DNA of 64,000 bases, from NCBI GenBank assembly GCA_947176505.1, contig CAMWQW010000019.1, positions 16,436-80,435 on the forward strand, written 5' to 3'. Below are positions 25,330-33,475 of this stretch, piece by piece. Source of the stretch: an uncultured Lachnospiraceae bacterium (GTDB lineage: Bacteria > Bacillota > Clostridia > Lachnospirales > Lachnospiraceae). Under the pieces are notes generated by a model. That model saw nothing but the letters and a program-made list of their open reading frames with translations. It made no database searches and was not told the DNA's origin. How positions within the stretch are numbered: position 1 is the stretch's first letter; each line of letters starts with the position of its first letter. The translations under genes and the position numbers were made by a program.

Positions 25330-27450
25330 CTATTTTGTCAGTAACATCATAATATCATTGCTTCTGGCAACAAACTTCGTCATTGCCTCCGGCTCGAGAG
25401 GCGCCTGCTGTAACAGTGCCAAATCATAAAGCTGCTCGCAGATCATCTTCACATTGTCACCTTCCTGATTGTCCAGCACATACTGCACTAAAGGATGGTT
25501 TGCATTCAGAATCAGTGTCTCGCCTTCCTTACCGAATGCACCCATGTCCATTCCCGGCATGGAGTACATCTTCATCATATCCTGCATTCTGCGTGTCTCT
25601 TCAGACAACGTAATCATGGAAGAAATCTTCTTGTTTTTCAGCTTCTCAATCTTTACTTTGATGGCATCTTTCTTAAGAACCTTCTTCATCAGCTTGGCAA
25701 CTGCCTCCGCCTGCTCTTCCATCTCTTTCTCTGCTTTCTTGGAAGTCTTCGCTTTAAACACATCCGTCAGGTCCGCATCGATCCTCTGGAACTTGATTCC
25801 TTCATTCTTTGCCTCAAGCTGCGACACAAATGGCTGGTCGATATTGTGTGTCAGAACAACCGCGTCCATCTTAGCAGACTTAAACATATTAATATACTGA
25901 CTCTGCTGCTTCTCGTCAGTCACGTAATAGATAACTTTCTCTTTCTTCTCTTCCTCTGCTTCGACAGTATCACCGTTTTCATCGACAACCTCACCGTCCA
26001 CCTTCTCGGCTTCTTCAACTGCCTCAGATTCTACTTTCTCGCCATTCTCATCGACTACCTCGGCTTCCACTTTCTCGCCGTTCTCATCGACAGCATCAGA
26101 TTCAGCGTCGTCTGGATCAATTTTATTGACTTCCAGACATTCCGGAAGCGTCATATACTCACCATCCAAGTTCTTGAAAAGAATATAGTCTGTCATCTTC
26201 TCGCAGAACTTATCATCCTTTAAGCAGCCGAACTTGATGAACGGACTGATGTCATCCCAATATTTCTCGTATTCCTCTTTCTCTGTCTTGCACATACCGG
26301 ACAACTTATCCGCAACCTTCTTCGTGATATACTCACTGATTTTCTTCACGAATCCATCATTCTGTAATGCACTTCGTGATACGTTGAGCGGCAGGTCCGG
26401 ACAGTCAATCACACCTTTTAGCAAAAGTAAAAACTCAGGAATGACTTCCTTGATGTTGTCGGCGATAAACACCTGATTGTTATACAATTTAATCGTGCCC
26501 TCGATGGACTCATATTCCATATTAATCTTCGGGAAGTAAAGGATACCCTTCATATTGAACGGATAGTCCATATTCAAGTGAATCCAGAAGAGAGGTTCCT
26601 TGTAATCCTGAAATACCTTACGGTAAAATTCCAGATATTCTTCTTTGGAACATTCATTGGGATGCTTTGTCCAAAGAGGACAGGTTTCATTGAGCAGCTC
26701 CGGGCGCTTCTTAATCTTTAATTTCTGCTCGTCTTCTTCCTTTTCTTTCTTAATCTCCTCGACTACTTCATCGGTATTCAGCTTTTCATCTTCCTTGATA
26801 ATCTGTGTCTCCGTAGTGTTTGCCTTGGAAAGATAAATCTCTGTAGGCATGAAGGAACAATATTTCTTGATAACCTCTTTCGCCTTATACTCATTGCAGA
26901 ACTCCAAGCAGTCTTCATTAATGTAGAGTGTAATCTCAGTACCGACTTTGGTTCTGTCACCTTCCTGCATATCGAATTCAGTTCCGCCATCACATTCCCA
27001 GTGTACTGCCTGTGCGCCGTCCTGATAAGACAACGTATCAATATGCACCTCATCCGCCACCATAAATGCCGAGTAGAATCCCAGACCGAAATGCCCGATA
27101 ATCTGATCTTCGTTTGCCTTGTCTTTATATTTCTCGATAAAATCCGTCGCTCCGGAAAAAGCAATCTGATTAATATACTCTTCCACTTCCGTCGCTGTCA
27201 TTCCGATACCATTATCAATAAATTTCAAAGTCTTCTCTTCCGGATTGACAATTACCTCTATCTTCGCCTTGTAATCATCCGCCAAGGCGTACTCGCCCAT
27301 CATATCCAACTTCTTCAATTTCGTAATCGCATCGCATCCGTTAGAAATCAGCTCCCTGAAAAAGATGTCATGATCGGAGTATAACCACTTCTTGATAATC
27401 GGGAAAATATTATCGCTGTTAATTGATAAGTTTCCATGTTTCGCTGCCAT
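25330..27450 (-). CDS. htpG: Hsp90-family chaperone HtpG with acidic repeat insert
   Basis: Cytosolic ATP-driven chaperone. The N-terminal GHKL ATPase domain shows FFRELISNGCDAITKL, DNGIGM and GHFGLGFYSAFMVAD. A charged linker follows (EEIKKEKEEDEQKLKIKKRP), then the middle domain (RSALQNDGFVKKISEYITKK) and a C-terminal dimerisation domain ending near NDIMMLLTK. At 706 residues it is longer than typical HtpG (about 620-640). The excess is mainly an acidic repeat at about residues 446-498 built on DENGEKVE-like units. A sigma-A promoter and a perfect CIRCE lie upstream, so HrcA should repress it. Confidence 0.96.
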   Translation of the reverse strand: MAAKHGNLSINSDNIFPIIKKWLYSDHDIFFRELISNGCDAITKLKKLDMMGEYALADDYKAKIEVIVNPEEKTLKFIDNGIGMTATEVEEYINQIAFSGATDFIEKYKDKANEDQIIGHFGLGFYSAFMVADEVHIDTLSYQDGAQAVHWECDGGTEFDMQEGDRTKVGTEITLYINEDCLEFCNEYKAKEVIKKYCSFMPTEIYLSKANTTETQIIKEDEKLNTDEVVEEIKKEKEEDEQKLKIKKRPELLNETCPLWTKHPNECSKEEYLEFYRKVFQDYKEPLFWIHLNMDYPFNMKGILYFPKINMEYESIEGTIKLYNNQVFIADNIKEVIPEFLLLLKGVIDCPDLPLNVSRSALQNDGFVKKISEYITKKVADKLSGMCKTEKEEYEKYWDDISPFIKFGCLKDDKFCEKMTDYILFKNLDGEYMTLPECLEVNKIDPDDAESDAVDENGEKVEAEVVDENGEKVESEAVEEAEKVDGEVVDENGDTVEAEEEKKEKVIYYVTDEKQQSQYINMFKSAKMDAVVLTHNIDQPFVSQLEAKNEGIKFQRIDADLTDVFKAKTSKKAEKEMEEQAEAVAKLMKKVLKKDAIKVKIEKLKNKKISSMITLSEETRRMQDMMKMYSMPGMDMGAFGKEGETLILNANHPLVQYVLDNQEGDNVKMICEQLYDLALLQQAPLEPEAMTKFVARSNDIMMLLTK
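25957..26112 (-). repeat. Tandem acidic repeat inside htpG
   Basis: Within htpG the coding sequence repeats a unit translated as VDENGEKVEAEV and close variants (VDENGEKVESEA, VDENGDTVEAEE), plus a shorter EEAEKVDGE unit. It lies between the middle-domain strands ending in VNKIDPDD and starting with KVIYYVTDE, where other HtpG proteins have a short acidic loop. Confidence 0.85.
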
Positions 27451-27519
27451 TTTACCACGTTCCTTTCTTCTTTCTTCCTATATTAATCCCTTCCACATGG
27501 GATTTCTCATCTAGTGGAT

Positions 27520-27548
27520 AGTTTAATACGCCGCAAAAGAGAAGTCAA
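27520..27548 (-). promoter_or_regulatory. htpG promoter
   Basis: On the minus strand TTGACT (27543-27548), 17 bp and TAAACT (27520-27525) form a good sigma-A promoter about 70 bp upstream of the start codon. The CIRCE element begins 8 bp upstream of its -35. A second possible -10 (TATAAT, minus strand near 27591-27596) would place CIRCE in the initially transcribed region. Confidence 0.75.
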
Positions 27549-27555
27549 GACAAAA

Positions 27556-27582
27556 TTAGCACTCAATGCTATTGAGTGCTAA
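27556..27582. promoter_or_regulatory. CIRCE element (HrcA operator)
   Basis: A perfect match to the consensus TTAGCACTC-N9-GAGTGCTAA. CIRCE is the operator of the heat-shock repressor HrcA, usually found before groES and hrcA-dnaK. Here it controls htpG. Confidence 0.95.
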
Positions 27583-27649
27583 TAACAACCATTATATTCC
27601 CGTTTTATGCGCGTTTGCGTAATTCTAAACTTTTTCTAAACTCATAGCG

Positions 27650-28717
27650 CTATTCGCCGAAATACTCTGTATACACATTAAAGAAGTTCATCGTTTGTAC
27701 CGATTCATCATGTATAAATCCTACGCTGTTCCACAATTCTTCATTCAAATTTCTTGTTAACGTCGCCACATAGGCGTCATACTCTTGTCCAAATGCCTCC
27801 GCCCTTCTCTGGTCTACGATTTTAATCTTATTGGCATCTGTCTCATCTTTATTAAATGTGTTAAGGCATTTGATAATATGATACCCAAACTCTGTCTCCA
27901 CAATCTCACTGATCTCATCTTTACCAAGGTTGAAAGCCGCCGTCTCAAAGGCTTCTTCCATCTCGCCTTTACCGAAAGAATATGTGCCTTTGTCATCCTC
28001 GCTATAGCGTCGGATCAGTTCATCGAAGTCCTCTCCTTCTTTCGCCAGTTCGAGCACTTCACACGCCTCTTCATACGCGCTTCTCTTCGCCTGCTCCGTA
28101 TACTCTATCTTCTTGCCGGTACCATCTAACGCATATGTCTTAATCAGAATATGCTGTACGGTAATCGTCCGGGCTTCGTCATCGCTGATCTCCGGATTAA
28201 TATCTTTAATCGTATACTGGTATACCTTCTCTGCCAAAGCAAACTCCGTGTACAGCTCACTGATGGTTTTTTTCGAGACGCCCATCTTCTCAATTTCAGT
28301 TTCATTGAGCGAACTGTAATAGGTGTTTGCGGCATTTTCTACCTGCGCTTTTTCCTCATCGCTAAGCTCCACCTCATACCGCTTCGCCATCAGATTCATC
28401 GTCTTGATTCGCGCAATCTGTGCCAATGCAATGTCCTTGACATTTTGTTCAAGCGTCACTCCGTCCACATTCGTATTCCATATTTCTGTCCCGTACACAC
28501 TCTCATACCTGTTCTGAATATTGGTCAGATACACCATAATCTCCGGAAGCGAGCATGTGCTTGTCTCGATTCGGAACACTTCGTCCTTCTCAAATCCGGT
28601 AGTAAGAACCACTTTAGTGCCGATATTATTGCTGTTTCCGCATCCTGCCACGCTCCCAGCCGCCATGATAGCTGCAATTAGCACTCCTGCAAATTTTTTC
28701 CATAGTTTAACAATCAT
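27650..28717 (-). CDS. PrsA-like peptidyl-prolyl isomerase lipoprotein
   Basis: Extracytoplasmic foldase. The 355-residue precursor has a lipobox (MAAGSVAGC, lipid Cys26), a SurA/PrsA-like helical N-domain (residues about 45-180, with a QNVKDIALAQIARIK helix), and a parvulin domain (about 185-300). The parvulin motifs are TITVQHILIKT, FDELIRRYSEDDKGTYSFG and FGYHIIKCLNTF. In the family it helps secreted proteins fold at the membrane-wall interface. It lies upstream of htpG on the same strand, with the htpG promoter and CIRCE between them, so it is a separate unit. The ribosome site is GGAATCCG-like and weak. Confidence 0.9.
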   Translation of the reverse strand: MIVKLWKKFAGVLIAAIMAAGSVAGCGNSNNIGTKVVLTTGFEKDEVFRIETSTCSLPEIMVYLTNIQNRYESVYGTEIWNTNVDGVTLEQNVKDIALAQIARIKTMNLMAKRYEVELSDEEKAQVENAANTYYSSLNETEIEKMGVSKKTISELYTEFALAEKVYQYTIKDINPEISDDEARTITVQHILIKTYALDGTGKKIEYTEQAKRSAYEEACEVLELAKEGEDFDELIRRYSEDDKGTYSFGKGEMEEAFETAAFNLGKDEISEIVETEFGYHIIKCLNTFNKDETDANKIKIVDQRRAEAFGQEYDAYVATLTRNLNEELWNSVGFIHDESVQTMNFFNVYTEYFGE

Positions 28718-28738
28718 AGATTCGGATTCCTTCTCTTC

Positions 28739-29497
28739 TTATTGTATGACATTTCCTGATTTATCATACCACACTTCCCCGTTCGTCAGCACATAATCCT
28801 CTCCCGTGAGGATTGCATGAGCATAATCTTTCGCCGACGTCAGTTTTCTCCTGAAAGCAATACCACCGCCAAATAAATGCGTTCCGTGAATATCTGAACC
28901 AGCACTCATCGGCAGTTTATACTTACGGGCATATGCAATCGCCTTATCGTCAAATGCCGGATTGTTATGTCCACTGCTTTTTGAGTTAGAATGCGTAGCG
29001 TTAACGGCTTCCACACCGTCCACCCACTCCGGGTATAAACGAATTTCCGGAATATACGATTCCTCCCTGAAAGGATGGGCATGTATCACCATACCGCCCG
29101 CCGCATGGACAAGCCGGTACTGTTCTTCTACGGATGCATTAAGAATCTGTGGCGTACTCCTCATCCACACAGGATCTATCCCATAAATTAAAAATTCCGT
29201 TCCACGATATCCTGCTTCATATCCGAAGAAAACATCAAGCCCGATCCGGTCTCCTTCCGCTTTGGCATGTTCATATCCTGATACGAAAACATCCACCCAC
29301 TCTTCCCAATCAAGATTCCTGTCAACAGCAGTATTGCCGCCCCAGTTATGGTCTGTCACAAAAATGCCGCTGTAACCGTATTCTTTGCATGCCCTCGCCA
29401 TTTCGCTGCCTGTACATCTTGCGCAGGCGCTAGATTCCGAAGTATGCAGATGTGTCTCATACAAGTATGGGTAAGTTTGCCGTAGCATTGTATTCAT
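28739..29497 (-). CDS. PHP-domain metal-dependent phosphoesterase
   Basis: A protein of about 252 residues in the PHP (polymerase and histidinol phosphatase) superfamily. Motif I YETHLHTSESSACARCTG, motif II VTDHNWGGNTAVD, a downstream metal ligand region GMVIHAHPFREES, and the C-terminal SAGSDIHGTHLFGGG supply the His/Asp metal ligands. Such proteins hydrolyse phosphoesters (for example nucleoside 3',5'-bisphosphates or histidinol phosphate); the substrate here is unknown. ATGs at 29500 and 29497 follow GGAGGC. The long upstream in-frame extension, reading through an intergenic repeat, is not coding. Confidence 0.88.
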   Translation of the reverse strand: MNTMLRQTYPYLYETHLHTSESSACARCTGSEMARACKEYGYSGIFVTDHNWGGNTAVDRNLDWEEWVDVFVSGYEHAKAEGDRIGLDVFFGYEAGYRGTEFLIYGIDPVWMRSTPQILNASVEEQYRLVHAAGGMVIHAHPFREESYIPEIRLYPEWVDGVEAVNATHSNSKSSGHNNPAFDDKAIAYARKYKLPMSAGSDIHGTHLFGGGIAFRRKLTSAKDYAHAILTGEDYVLTNGEVWYDKSGNVIQ

Positions 29498-29542
29498 CAT
29501 TGCCTCCGTATAGAAATTTACGTTATCGTCTTTCTCACAAAA

Positions 29543-29587
29543 AATCGTCGCTCGGCAGCGACGATTCAGAGAATGCTCCGCATTCTC
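29543..29587. repeat. Twin intergenic hairpins upstream of the PHP gene
   Basis: Two perfect hairpins in tandem: AATCGTCGCT/AGCGACGATT with loop CGGC (29543-29566), and GAGAATGC/GCATTCTC with loop TCC (29569-29587). No T-run follows, so they look like extragenic palindromes rather than terminators. The 29501-29749 gap contains these, the dispersed repeat beside them, and no gene. Confidence 0.7.
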
Positions 29588-29620
29588 CTTGAATGGTTTA
29601 CACTGTCGCAATTTCCTATA
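29580..29620 (-). repeat. Dispersed 41-bp intergenic repeat, copy 1
   Basis: Matches 58780-58820 in 35 of 41 positions. The most conserved part, on the plus strand, contains CTGTCGCA and TTTCCTATA. Both copies lie upstream of minus-strand genes and in both cases give a false N-terminal extension reading YRKxRQxKxFKENA. Confidence 0.75.
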
Positions 29621-29749
29621 GAACAAAAGGGGACTAAATTGCATGCCGTAGGCATTTCAACCTAATCCCTCTCGCCTCTAACTTTATATCCCGTTTATAT
29701 TCTGCCGTGCAGGTCTGCTTCTGCCCGCATCACAGTGTCAGTACTGTAA

Positions 29750-30775
29750 TTACTTAATCACATGAATCCATCCTTCGGGTGCCTCAATACGACCCATCTG
29801 GATTCCCGTTAACGTATCATACAGTTTCTTGGTAATCGGTCCCATCTCGCTCATACCGCTGGGAAGTGCAATCTCTTTCCCATGGTCAACAATCTTGCCA
29901 ACCGGAGAAATGACCGCAGCCGTGCCACACAAACCACACTCCGCGAACTCTTTCACTTCCTCTAAAGCAATCTCTCTCTCCTCCACTTCCAGACCAAGAT
30001 AGTCCTTGGCAACAACCATCAGGGAACGTCTCGTAATGGAAGGAAGAATGCTATCAGACTTCGGTGTTACTACCTTGTTATCCTTCGTCACAAACAGGAA
30101 GTTCGCACCGCCCGTCTCTTCCACATATGTTCTGGTCGCCGCATCCAGATACATATTCTCATCGTATCCTTCCTCATGCGCCGTCACAATAGCATGCAGA
30201 CTCATGGCATAATTGAGTCCGGCTTTGATATGACCTGTACCGTGCGGCGCAGCTCTGTCAAAATCACTCACTTTGATAGTCAAAGGCTTCACGCCGCCCT
30301 TAAAGTAAGGACCTACCGGTGTGGTGAAAACTCTGAACTGGTATTCGTCCGCAGGTCTTACACCGATTACGGCAGAACTGGCAAACATATACGGCCGGAT
30401 ATATAATGTTGCACCGGAACCGTAAGGCGGCACATAGGCTTCATTTGCAGCAACAGTGTCTACCACTGCCTGTACGAAACGCTCCTTAGGAAATACCGGC
30501 ATCTCCAGTCTCTTACAGGTGTCTTCCATACGCTGTGCATTCAAATCCGGACGGAAAGTAACGATATGACCGTCCTGTGTCGTGTACGCTTTCATGCCCT
30601 CGAAGCATGTCTGTGCATACTGTAATACTCCGGCGCATTCGTTAATCACAATATTGGCATCGGATACAAGTGCACCCTCATCCCATGCTCCGTTCTCATA
30701 GTTCGCCACGAATCTCTGATCCGTCTCATGATAGTTGAATCCGAGATTCGCCCAGTCGATATTCTTTTTTTCCAT
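29750..30775 (-). CDS. ilvE: Branched-chain amino acid aminotransferase
   Basis: PLP-dependent class IV transaminase interconverting Leu, Ile and Val with their 2-oxo acids using glutamate/2-oxoglutarate. Of 341 residues, FEGMKAYTTQDG and FRPDLNAQRM are early family motifs. RPYMFASSAVIGV, HGTGHIKAGLNYAMSL (PLP Lys) and YVEETGGANFLFV follow, then GLCGTAAVISPVG near the end. It is the longer BCAT type, as in eukaryotes and many Firmicutes. The ATG at 30775 follows AAGGAG/GGGGAG; the upstream in-frame codon is a poor start. A TATAAT (minus strand, 30842-30847) is the likely -10, though its TTGACT lies only 14 bp away. Confidence 0.96.
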   Translation of the reverse strand: MEKKNIDWANLGFNYHETDQRFVANYENGAWDEGALVSDANIVINECAGVLQYAQTCFEGMKAYTTQDGHIVTFRPDLNAQRMEDTCKRLEMPVFPKERFVQAVVDTVAANEAYVPPYGSGATLYIRPYMFASSAVIGVRPADEYQFRVFTTPVGPYFKGGVKPLTIKVSDFDRAAPHGTGHIKAGLNYAMSLHAIVTAHEEGYDENMYLDAATRTYVEETGGANFLFVTKDNKVVTPKSDSILPSITRRSLMVVAKDYLGLEVEEREIALEEVKEFAECGLCGTAAVISPVGKIVDHGKEIALPSGMSEMGPITKKLYDTLTGIQMGRIEAPEGWIHVIK

Positions 30776-30897
30776 CTTCTCCCCACTCCTTCTGTATCCA
30801 AATTTCTTTTTCACAATACATCACAAATATTCTTTTTTAATATTATACCTTTATCCTCAAAAGTCAAGACAGGATTCGGTTACTCCGCATTCCATCC

Positions 30898-32886
30898 TTA
30901 TAGCACTGCATTAACTATTTCCAATGCAATGTCATAAGCATAATCCTTCACCGCCTTCTCGCATAGACGCAGCATCTTCTTATCCGACTCCGGACGGTCA
31001 TATTTCTTCAGTTCTTCAATCTTTTCATTGACACTGTCGCCGTCAAAATCATCCAGACGTCCGGCAAGCTCCCTAAGAGCCTTCTTCCAGTCATCTTCCG
31101 TAATCTGCAGATTTTCTTCCTTTTTCGGCTTCTGCTCTGTCTCTTCCGACTCCGCATTCTCCTCCGCCTCTTGATCCAGATATACCTTCAGGCTGGTGCG
31201 CATATTTTTCATCATATTGAACAGAATCGGGGAACGGACTTCCACATCCTCCAGACGTCCGGCTTTACTCATCTTCTCTAATTCAAAGGCTTCGTCGGCA
31301 AGACCGTCGGCTCCGACATTGCGCGCATTACCTTTTAAGGAATGAACAATAATCGCGTAGCCCGGCATATCTCCTTTCTTCAGGAAATCTCGGAGTGCCT
31401 CTTCCTTCTCCTTCAAAATCAAGTGGAAATCATGAAGCACCTTACTGTATAACGCCTTATCTCCGCCCATGTATTTGAGTCCGTTGCGAATATTAAATCC
31501 TATCACATAAAGCTGGCTTTCTTTGATATCCAGTGCCATCTCCGCCGCTTCACGGTCATAGTCCCTCTCCATATTCTGCGCCTGTGTCAGATAGACTACG
31601 TTATCCGGCAGATATTCAATCAACATGTTCTCAAATTTATCCGCATCAATAGGTTTCGTCAGATAATCCTGAAATCCTTCATTGAGATAAAATTCTCTGG
31701 CGCCTGCCACCGCATTCGCCGTCAACGCAATGATCGGGATGTCCGCCGACGGATTTCCTTCCTGCGCTCTGATTGCATGCAGCGTCTCAACACCATCCAT
31801 AACCGGCATCATATGGTCCAGACAAATCAAATGATACGTCTTGCGTTTAATCAGCTCCAAGCACTCTTCTCCGCTTCCCGCCACATCAATCTGTAATCTG
31901 GTCTGCTTGAGCAATCCCTGCGCCACTGCCAGATTCATCGCATTGTCGTCAACGATCAGTATCCTTCCCATAGGCGCTATAAATTTCTGGCTGTAATTCT
32001 CCGTGCTGTGCAGACTCTCATTGTACTGTTTCTCAAAATCGCCAAGTGGCTTATTGTCTATGACTTTCTGTACGATGCTGAAAGAAAATGCCGATCCCTT
32101 GCCGTAAACGCTCTGCACTTCCAGCTTACCGCCCATCATCTCCACCAATCGGTTTGTAATGGCAAGTCCCAGACCTGTTCTGTCTTTCTTGCTCCTGACA
32201 GTAGTATCCATCCGCTGGAAAACACCAAATAATTTCGGTATATCTGACTTCTTAATACCAGCCCCTGTATCTTTCACAAAAATATCAAGTTCAATCTCAT
32301 CCTCCGACACCTGCTTCCAGCCAAGATGCAGCGTTATTTTGCCTTTCTCGGTATATTTCACCGCATTGGACAACAGATTGGAAATCACCTGCCGGATATG
32401 GATTTCATCCCCCGACAGCTTATACGGAACATCCTTCGCGATATCCAGCTCCAGTTCCAGTTTCTTCTTACGAAGCTGTAAGGAGATACCATTGATCAAG
32501 TCATTCAAAAGAGAACTGATATCATAAATACCTTCCATCAGACTCATCTGCCCAGCTTCCAGTTTTGTGAAATCCAAAATATCACTGACCAGCGTGAGCA
32601 GAATATTACCCGCCTGCCTGATATCCAGCGCATACTCTTTAATCGCCTCATCCTGACTCTCACGGATAATCAATTCATTTAATCCCAATATCGTATTGAT
32701 AGGCGTCCTCAGTTCATGGGACATATTCGCCAGAAAAATATCTCTGGCGCTGTCCGCTTTCTTGGCAGCGTTGATTGCTTCTTCCAGCTCCACGTTTTTC
32801 CGTTCAAGCTGTTCCTCCGCCCGAATGAGTGTAGAATCCTGCCCACCTTTGTTGGCTGCCGTTGCCTGTTCAGTTTCGTTCCCCAT
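30898..32886 (-). CDS. Sensorless hybrid histidine kinase with receiver and Hpt domains
   Basis: A 662-residue multi-domain phosphorelay protein. A short coiled coil (about 20-50) leads to HisKA (FLANMSHELRTPINTILG, His57), HATPase (ISNLLSNAVKYTEKGK; DRTGLGLAITNRLVEMMGG), a receiver (D357 in LICLDHMMPVMDG; K411 in YLTKPID) and an Hpt domain (H515 in HSLKGNARNVGADGL). A charged C-terminal helical tail follows. There is no membrane segment or recognisable sensor domain, so input probably comes from a partner protein. It lies 15 bp downstream of folA on the same strand. No output DNA-binding domain or separate regulator is nearby. Confidence 0.93.
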   Translation of the reverse strand: MGNETEQATAANKGGQDSTLIRAEEQLERKNVELEEAINAAKKADSARDIFLANMSHELRTPINTILGLNELIIRESQDEAIKEYALDIRQAGNILLTLVSDILDFTKLEAGQMSLMEGIYDISSLLNDLINGISLQLRKKKLELELDIAKDVPYKLSGDEIHIRQVISNLLSNAVKYTEKGKITLHLGWKQVSEDEIELDIFVKDTGAGIKKSDIPKLFGVFQRMDTTVRSKKDRTGLGLAITNRLVEMMGGKLEVQSVYGKGSAFSFSIVQKVIDNKPLGDFEKQYNESLHSTENYSQKFIAPMGRILIVDDNAMNLAVAQGLLKQTRLQIDVAGSGEECLELIKRKTYHLICLDHMMPVMDGVETLHAIRAQEGNPSADIPIIALTANAVAGAREFYLNEGFQDYLTKPIDADKFENMLIEYLPDNVVYLTQAQNMERDYDREAAEMALDIKESQLYVIGFNIRNGLKYMGGDKALYSKVLHDFHLILKEKEEALRDFLKKGDMPGYAIIVHSLKGNARNVGADGLADEAFELEKMSKAGRLEDVEVRSPILFNMMKNMRTSLKVYLDQEAEENAESEETEQKPKKEENLQITEDDWKKALRELAGRLDDFDGDSVNEKIEELKKYDRPESDKKMLRLCEKAVKDYAYDIALEIVNAVL

Positions 32887-32901
32887 AAAATATCCCCTTC
32901 C

Positions 32902-33393
32902 CTATTTCCTGCGCTCATACTTCACAAATTCATACGCGATATCAAAATATGTCTGCTCCTCACTGTCCGCCGTAATCTCCCACTCCCCACTCTCGTCCAG
33001 ATTCGGGAAATAAGCGTCCGCTTCATACTCATGATCAATCTTCGTCACATGCGCCACATCGCAATATGGAAGCATCATCCGGTATACACTCTCGCCACCG
33101 ATGATATAAACATCCTCCCCCGGATAATCCTTGAGCTTCTCCAAAAGCTCCTCTTTGCTATGTACCACAATTGCATCCTTCACCTGATAGTCCGGATTCG
33201 TGGAGAGAATAATATTTGTCCTGTTCTTTAAGGGCATTCCCTGCGGAAACGTCTCAAGCGTTTTCCTGCCAAGCACCACCACCTTGCCCGTTGTCTCCTG
33301 CCGGAAAAATTTGTGATCCGCCGGAATGCTGACAAGCAGGCTGTTTTTACAGCCGATTGCCCAGTTGTTGTCTACTGCTACGATTAGATTCAT
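32902..33393 (-). CDS. folA: Dihydrofolate reductase
   Basis: NADPH-dependent reduction of dihydrofolate to tetrahydrofolate. The 163-residue sequence has the N-terminal VAVDNNWAIGCKNSLLVSIP, the cofactor motif GKVVVLGRKTLETFPQG, and the second glycine loop VYIIGGESVYRMMLPYCD. Length and motifs match the chromosomal FolA class. GGAGGATTCGT precedes the ATG. It follows thyA on the same strand, a common pairing because thymidylate synthase generates the dihydrofolate that this enzyme recycles. Confidence 0.96.
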   Translation of the reverse strand: MNLIVAVDNNWAIGCKNSLLVSIPADHKFFRQETTGKVVVLGRKTLETFPQGMPLKNRTNIILSTNPDYQVKDAIVVHSKEELLEKLKDYPGEDVYIIGGESVYRMMLPYCDVAHVTKIDHEYEADAYFPNLDESGEWEITADSEEQTYFDIAYEFVKYERRK

Positions 33394-33475
33394 ACGAATC
33401 CTCCTTATATATTTTCTCTGTCACGTTTTTATCTTCTATTCCAAAATACAAGTTTACATAACTTGAAACAAATCA

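Noticed and set aside
25495-26223. Plus-strand reading frame of about 240 residues opposite htpG
   Set aside because: Antisense shadow of the htpG repeat and coiled regions; low-complexity, no ribosome site.
29501-29644. Longer N-terminus for the PHP protein
   Set aside because: The extension reads through an intergenic repeat and hairpins that recur elsewhere; GGAGGC directly before 29497 supports the short form.
30842-30867. Full promoter for ilvE (TTGACT and TATAAT)
   Set aside because: The -10 is good but the spacing is only 14 bp, so I mention the -10 in the gene entry and do not list a promoter.
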